Assembly: GCA_947487385.1 (NCBI GenBank)
Contig: CANKWU010000006.1
Span: 38,897-102,896, forward strand
DNA: 64,000 bases
Reading direction: 5' to 3'
Source: Spartobacteria bacterium
Lineage (GTDB): Bacteria > Verrucomicrobiota > Verrucomicrobiia > Chthoniobacterales > UBA6821
The stretch's first letter is position 1; every line of letters begins with the position of its first letter. The position numbers and the translations under genes were made by a program. The notes under the pieces were generated by a model. That model was not told where the DNA came from and made no database searches. It saw only the letters and a list, made by a program, of their open reading frames with translations. Positions 61,364 to 64,000 of the stretch are shown here, one piece after another.

Positions 61364-62023
61364 ATGACACGAAAACAACGTGCTGAAATACTGATCCAGC
61401 AACTTCCCCTGATCTATCCCGACGCCCATTGCGAATTGGATTTCAAGAATCCCCTGGAACTCCTCGTCGCCACGATTCTTTCAGCACAGTGCACCGACGT
61501 CCGGGTGAACCTCGTCACCAAGGAACTCTTTAAACGCTGCAAAACCGCAGCCGACTACGCGGATATCTCCCAAGAGGAACTCGAGGGGATCGTCCACTCC
61601 ACCGGATTCTACCGGAACAAGGCAAAATCACTCCGCGGCATGGGTGCCACCCTCGTGGAACGCCACGCCGGAGAGATCCCATCCACCATGGAGGAACTCT
61701 CGGCCATTCCCGGAGCAGGTCGCAAGACCGCCAATGTCGTTCTCGGGAACGCCTATGACATCAATGCAGGTGTCGTCGTCGACACCCATGTCGGCAGACT
61801 CTCCCGACGACTCGGGATGACGACCAAGAGTGATCCCATCAAGGTCGAGCAGGATCTCATGGCACTCGTTCCCCGAGAACAATGGACGCTCTTCTCCCAC
61901 TGGCTCATCTGGCATGGTCGACGCCGCTGCAAGGCGCGCAACCCCGAGTGCAAGGAATGCGAACTTCGGGACCTCTGCCCGAGTGTCGATCATCCGGACC
62001 GCTTCCTTAAAAAAGGCCCTTAA
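61364..62023 (+). CDS. nth: Endonuclease III
   Basis: LVATILSAQCTDVRVNLVTKELF, HhH AIPGAGRKTANVVLGNAY, VDTHVGRLSRRLG and Fe-S motif CKARNPECKECELRDLC. Confidence 0.96.
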   Translation: MTRKQRAEILIQQLPLIYPDAHCELDFKNPLELLVATILSAQCTDVRVNLVTKELFKRCKTAADYADISQEELEGIVHSTGFYRNKAKSLRGMGATLVERHAGEIPSTMEELSAIPGAGRKTANVVLGNAYDINAGVVVDTHVGRLSRRLGMTTKSDPIKVEQDLMALVPREQWTLFSHWLIWHGRRRCKARNPECKECELRDLCPSVDHPDRFLKKGP

Positions 62024-62236
62024 CTCTTTGGAACGAGCAGGTAAAGCATCGCCATCAGAGAAAGATTTAACCACCAAGAGGAGTCAAAGGGGGATCCAAG
62101 GTAAGGGATCCAAGGGGAAGATGATAAGAAAATGGCATCGGCTCCGAGTCTCGACCTCCCTGTTCAGTCTTTTTTGAGAAAACTTTGCCAGTCCTTGGCT
62201 GTTTCCTTTGTGGTAAAACTGCTGCCTTCCCCCGCC

Positions 62237-64000
62237 CTAGGCTGAACGACGACGGCTTCTAATCAGGGCGGTTAGCATGCCACGGTTCGTGAAGAGCATC
62301 CAGCCTATGAGCAAGGACGCAGCCACGATCACACCAGGCTCGGGCACAGGGACGATCTCATTGCCATTGTAACCGCCGTTACCGAGGAACGTAGTGCCGG
62401 AGTCACTAAAGAAGCTGATGTTATTGAGATCACTCGCCGACAGGCTGCTTGTGTTGGAGTTATAGAGACTGGTTATGGTACTGGTCCAGTTATAGACAGC
62501 CAACTGATTGCCGTTCATAGTGATTGTGGAGAACGTAACAGAGGAGTTGCCTGAGAGGCTTGAGAAGTCGATGACGCTGTTTGCCGTGAGGGTCAGGCTC
62601 GCAAACGTCTGAGCTAATGCACGGGTGCTCCCGTTGCCCCCCATGGAGAGGGTTCCACCACTCAGCGACAATGCAGCACTCGTGTTGATATTATTGCTTC
62701 CACTCAGGAGCAGCGTGGAGCCGTTAGCCACCAAGACGTCGGTAGTGGCCGAGAGGAAGGCAGCGCTTCCGAGATTCAGGCTGCCGGATTGAAGATCTGT
62801 TTTTCCGCTATAGGAGGAGTTGTTTCCCGTCAGGGTGACCGTTCCAGATCCGGAATTTATTGCGAAGTCGAGGTTGCCATTGAGGGATCCTGCGAAGGAG
62901 GAATTGCCGGTCAATGTCATGGTGACAAGGCTGCCGCTGTTCGTCACAATAGCGATCCCTTGTCCATCAGTGCTGTTCAGTGAAGTCAGGCTCTGGCTGA
63001 AACCGGAGAGGTTCAAGGCATTCGTCTGCGTGGTGTCACTACTGCCACCCAAGGTCAGGGACGAATTGGTCGAGATCGCGTTGGCCGTGCCAAGGTTCAA
63101 TGTCGATCCGCCTTGCAGGGTGGTGGTTCCGGTATAGGTGTTCGTCCCGGAGAGCGTGGCCGTGGCGCCACTGAGCAGAAGCGATCCTCCCAAGGAAGAA
63201 TCCGTGAGATTGCTTAGAGCGAAGGAGCCGCCAGAGAGATTCAGTGTGTTAGCGCCGAGATTCACTCCTCCGGCGAGGGTCAGTGTGTTGTTGGTCAGGT
63301 TGGAGATCGTTCCCATGGCAGCGTTAACACTGATCTGGTTACTGATGGAAGTGTCAGATGCGCCACTATAGGCGAGAGTGCCACCCGCCAAGGTGAGATT
63401 GCCGGAACCGAGTGATGTGGCTTTCGTGATGTTGATGCCACCCGAGTTAAGGAGAGTTCCACCGGAGTAGGTGTTGCTACCGGAGAGGGTTAATGTCCCG
63501 GCCCCATTCATGGTGAGAGTACCGCTTCCAGCGAGGGACTCGCTGATGGCGGCAGCTGCCGTATTGGTAGCAGTGTAGCTCGTTCCGGTCAGCGTGCCAG
63601 TTCCGGTGATGGTGCCGTTACCGAGAGTCACGTCTCCCACTTGGATGTTGAAGGCCGCGGCATTCAGAGTGCCTGCGGCGACATTGAGTGAACCGTTGGT
63701 TGCTCCGAGGGCGTTCGTGTTGCCGAGAAGCAGGGTGCCAGCATTGAGGATCGTTCCTCCGGAGTAGGTGTTGGAACGGGTGAGGGTCGTGGTGCCTGTG
63801 CCGCTCTGAGTGAAGGCACCGCTTCCAGCAAGGGACTCGCTGATGAGGGCTGCTGCCGTATTGGTAGCAGTGTAGCTTGATCCGGTCAGCGTGCCGCTAC
63901 CGGTGATGGTACCGTTACCGAGAGTCACGTCTCCCACTTGGATGTTGAAGGCAGCGGCATTCAGAGTGCCTGCGGCGACATTGAGTGAACCGTTGGTTGC
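62237..64000 (-). CDS. Large autotransporter-associated beta-strand-repeat protein with PEP-CTERM sorting signal (N-terminus beyond the right edge)
   Basis: Repeated GSGTLTMNGAGTLTLSGSNTYSGGTLLNSG-type motifs; C-terminus VPVPEPGVIVAASLLIGWMLFTNRGMLTALIRSRRRSA; frame open to the window edge. Confidence 0.92.
   Translation of the reverse strand, partial: ATNGSLNVAAGTLNAAAFNIQVGDVTLGNGTITGSGTLTGSSYTATNTAAALISESLAGSGAFTQSGTGTTTLTRSNTYSGGTILNAGTLLLGNTNALGATNGSLNVAAGTLNAAAFNIQVGDVTLGNGTITGTGTLTGTSYTATNTAAAAISESLAGSGTLTMNGAGTLTLSGSNTYSGGTLLNSGGINITKATSLGSGNLTLAGGTLAYSGASDTSISNQISVNAAMGTISNLTNNTLTLAGGVNLGANTLNLSGGSFALSNLTDSSLGGSLLLSGATATLSGTNTYTGTTTLQGGSTLNLGTANAISTNSSLTLGGSSDTTQTNALNLSGFSQSLTSLNSTDGQGIAIVTNSGSLVTMTLTGNSSFAGSLNGNLDFAINSGSGTVTLTGNNSSYSGKTDLQSGSLNLGSAAFLSATTDVLVANGSTLLLSGSNNINTSAALSLSGGTLSMGGNGSTRALAQTFASLTLTANSVIDFSSLSGNSSVTFSTITMNGNQLAVYNWTSTITSLYNSNTSSLSASDLNNISFFSDSGTTFLGNGGYNGNEIVPVPEPGVIVAASLLIGWMLFTNRGMLTALIRSRRRSA
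63470..64000. repeat. Internal tandem repeat with 297-bp (99-codon) period within the beta-strand-repeat gene
   Basis: GTCACGTCTCCCACTTGGATGTTGAAGG occurs at 63627 and 63924 (offset 297); the ACCGCTTCCAGC(G/A)AGGGACTCGCTGATG blocks are spaced alike. Confidence 0.93.

Overview
The window is a gene-dense bacterial chromosome segment, almost entirely coding. The lineage looks like Verrucomicrobiota; that is inferred from gene content and a PEP-CTERM/beta-strand-repeat protein, not tested by phylogeny. Most of it is core metabolism and cell-envelope genes: partial tkt, agmatine deiminase, trxA, an S41 tail-specific protease, GspF/GspG-like genes, an ECF sigma factor, trmB-clpX-clpP-tig, a peptide ABC transporter, mlaDFE, rimO, ftsK, carB, pgl-pgi, tsaE-tsaB, PBP2, hisBHA, N-carbamoylputrescine amidase, a cyclophilin, a rhomboid protease, waaA, a PHP-glycosyltransferase fusion, ftsH, hupE, a metal ABC transporter, murI and nth. 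The window ends inside a large PEP-CTERM autotransporter-repeat protein. I found no convincing defence island, CRISPR array, prophage, rRNA or tRNA. The signals I think deserve a second look are mostly non-coding or decayed: (i) a beta-carbonic anhydrase pseudogene not visible in the ORF track; (ii) a 9-copy octamer TTTAACCC array that supplies the last codons of trmB; (iii) a 19/21 inverted repeat between divergent tig and the peptide ABC operon, whose arms are themselves built from 8-bp units; (iv) similar short-period, word-like repeats at several other gene boundaries; (v) an IS5-type transposase remnant; (vi) an 813-bp ORF-poor convergent intergenic region. CDS starts were moved to internal ATGs where context favoured this. 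All product calls are from reading protein motifs, with no database search.
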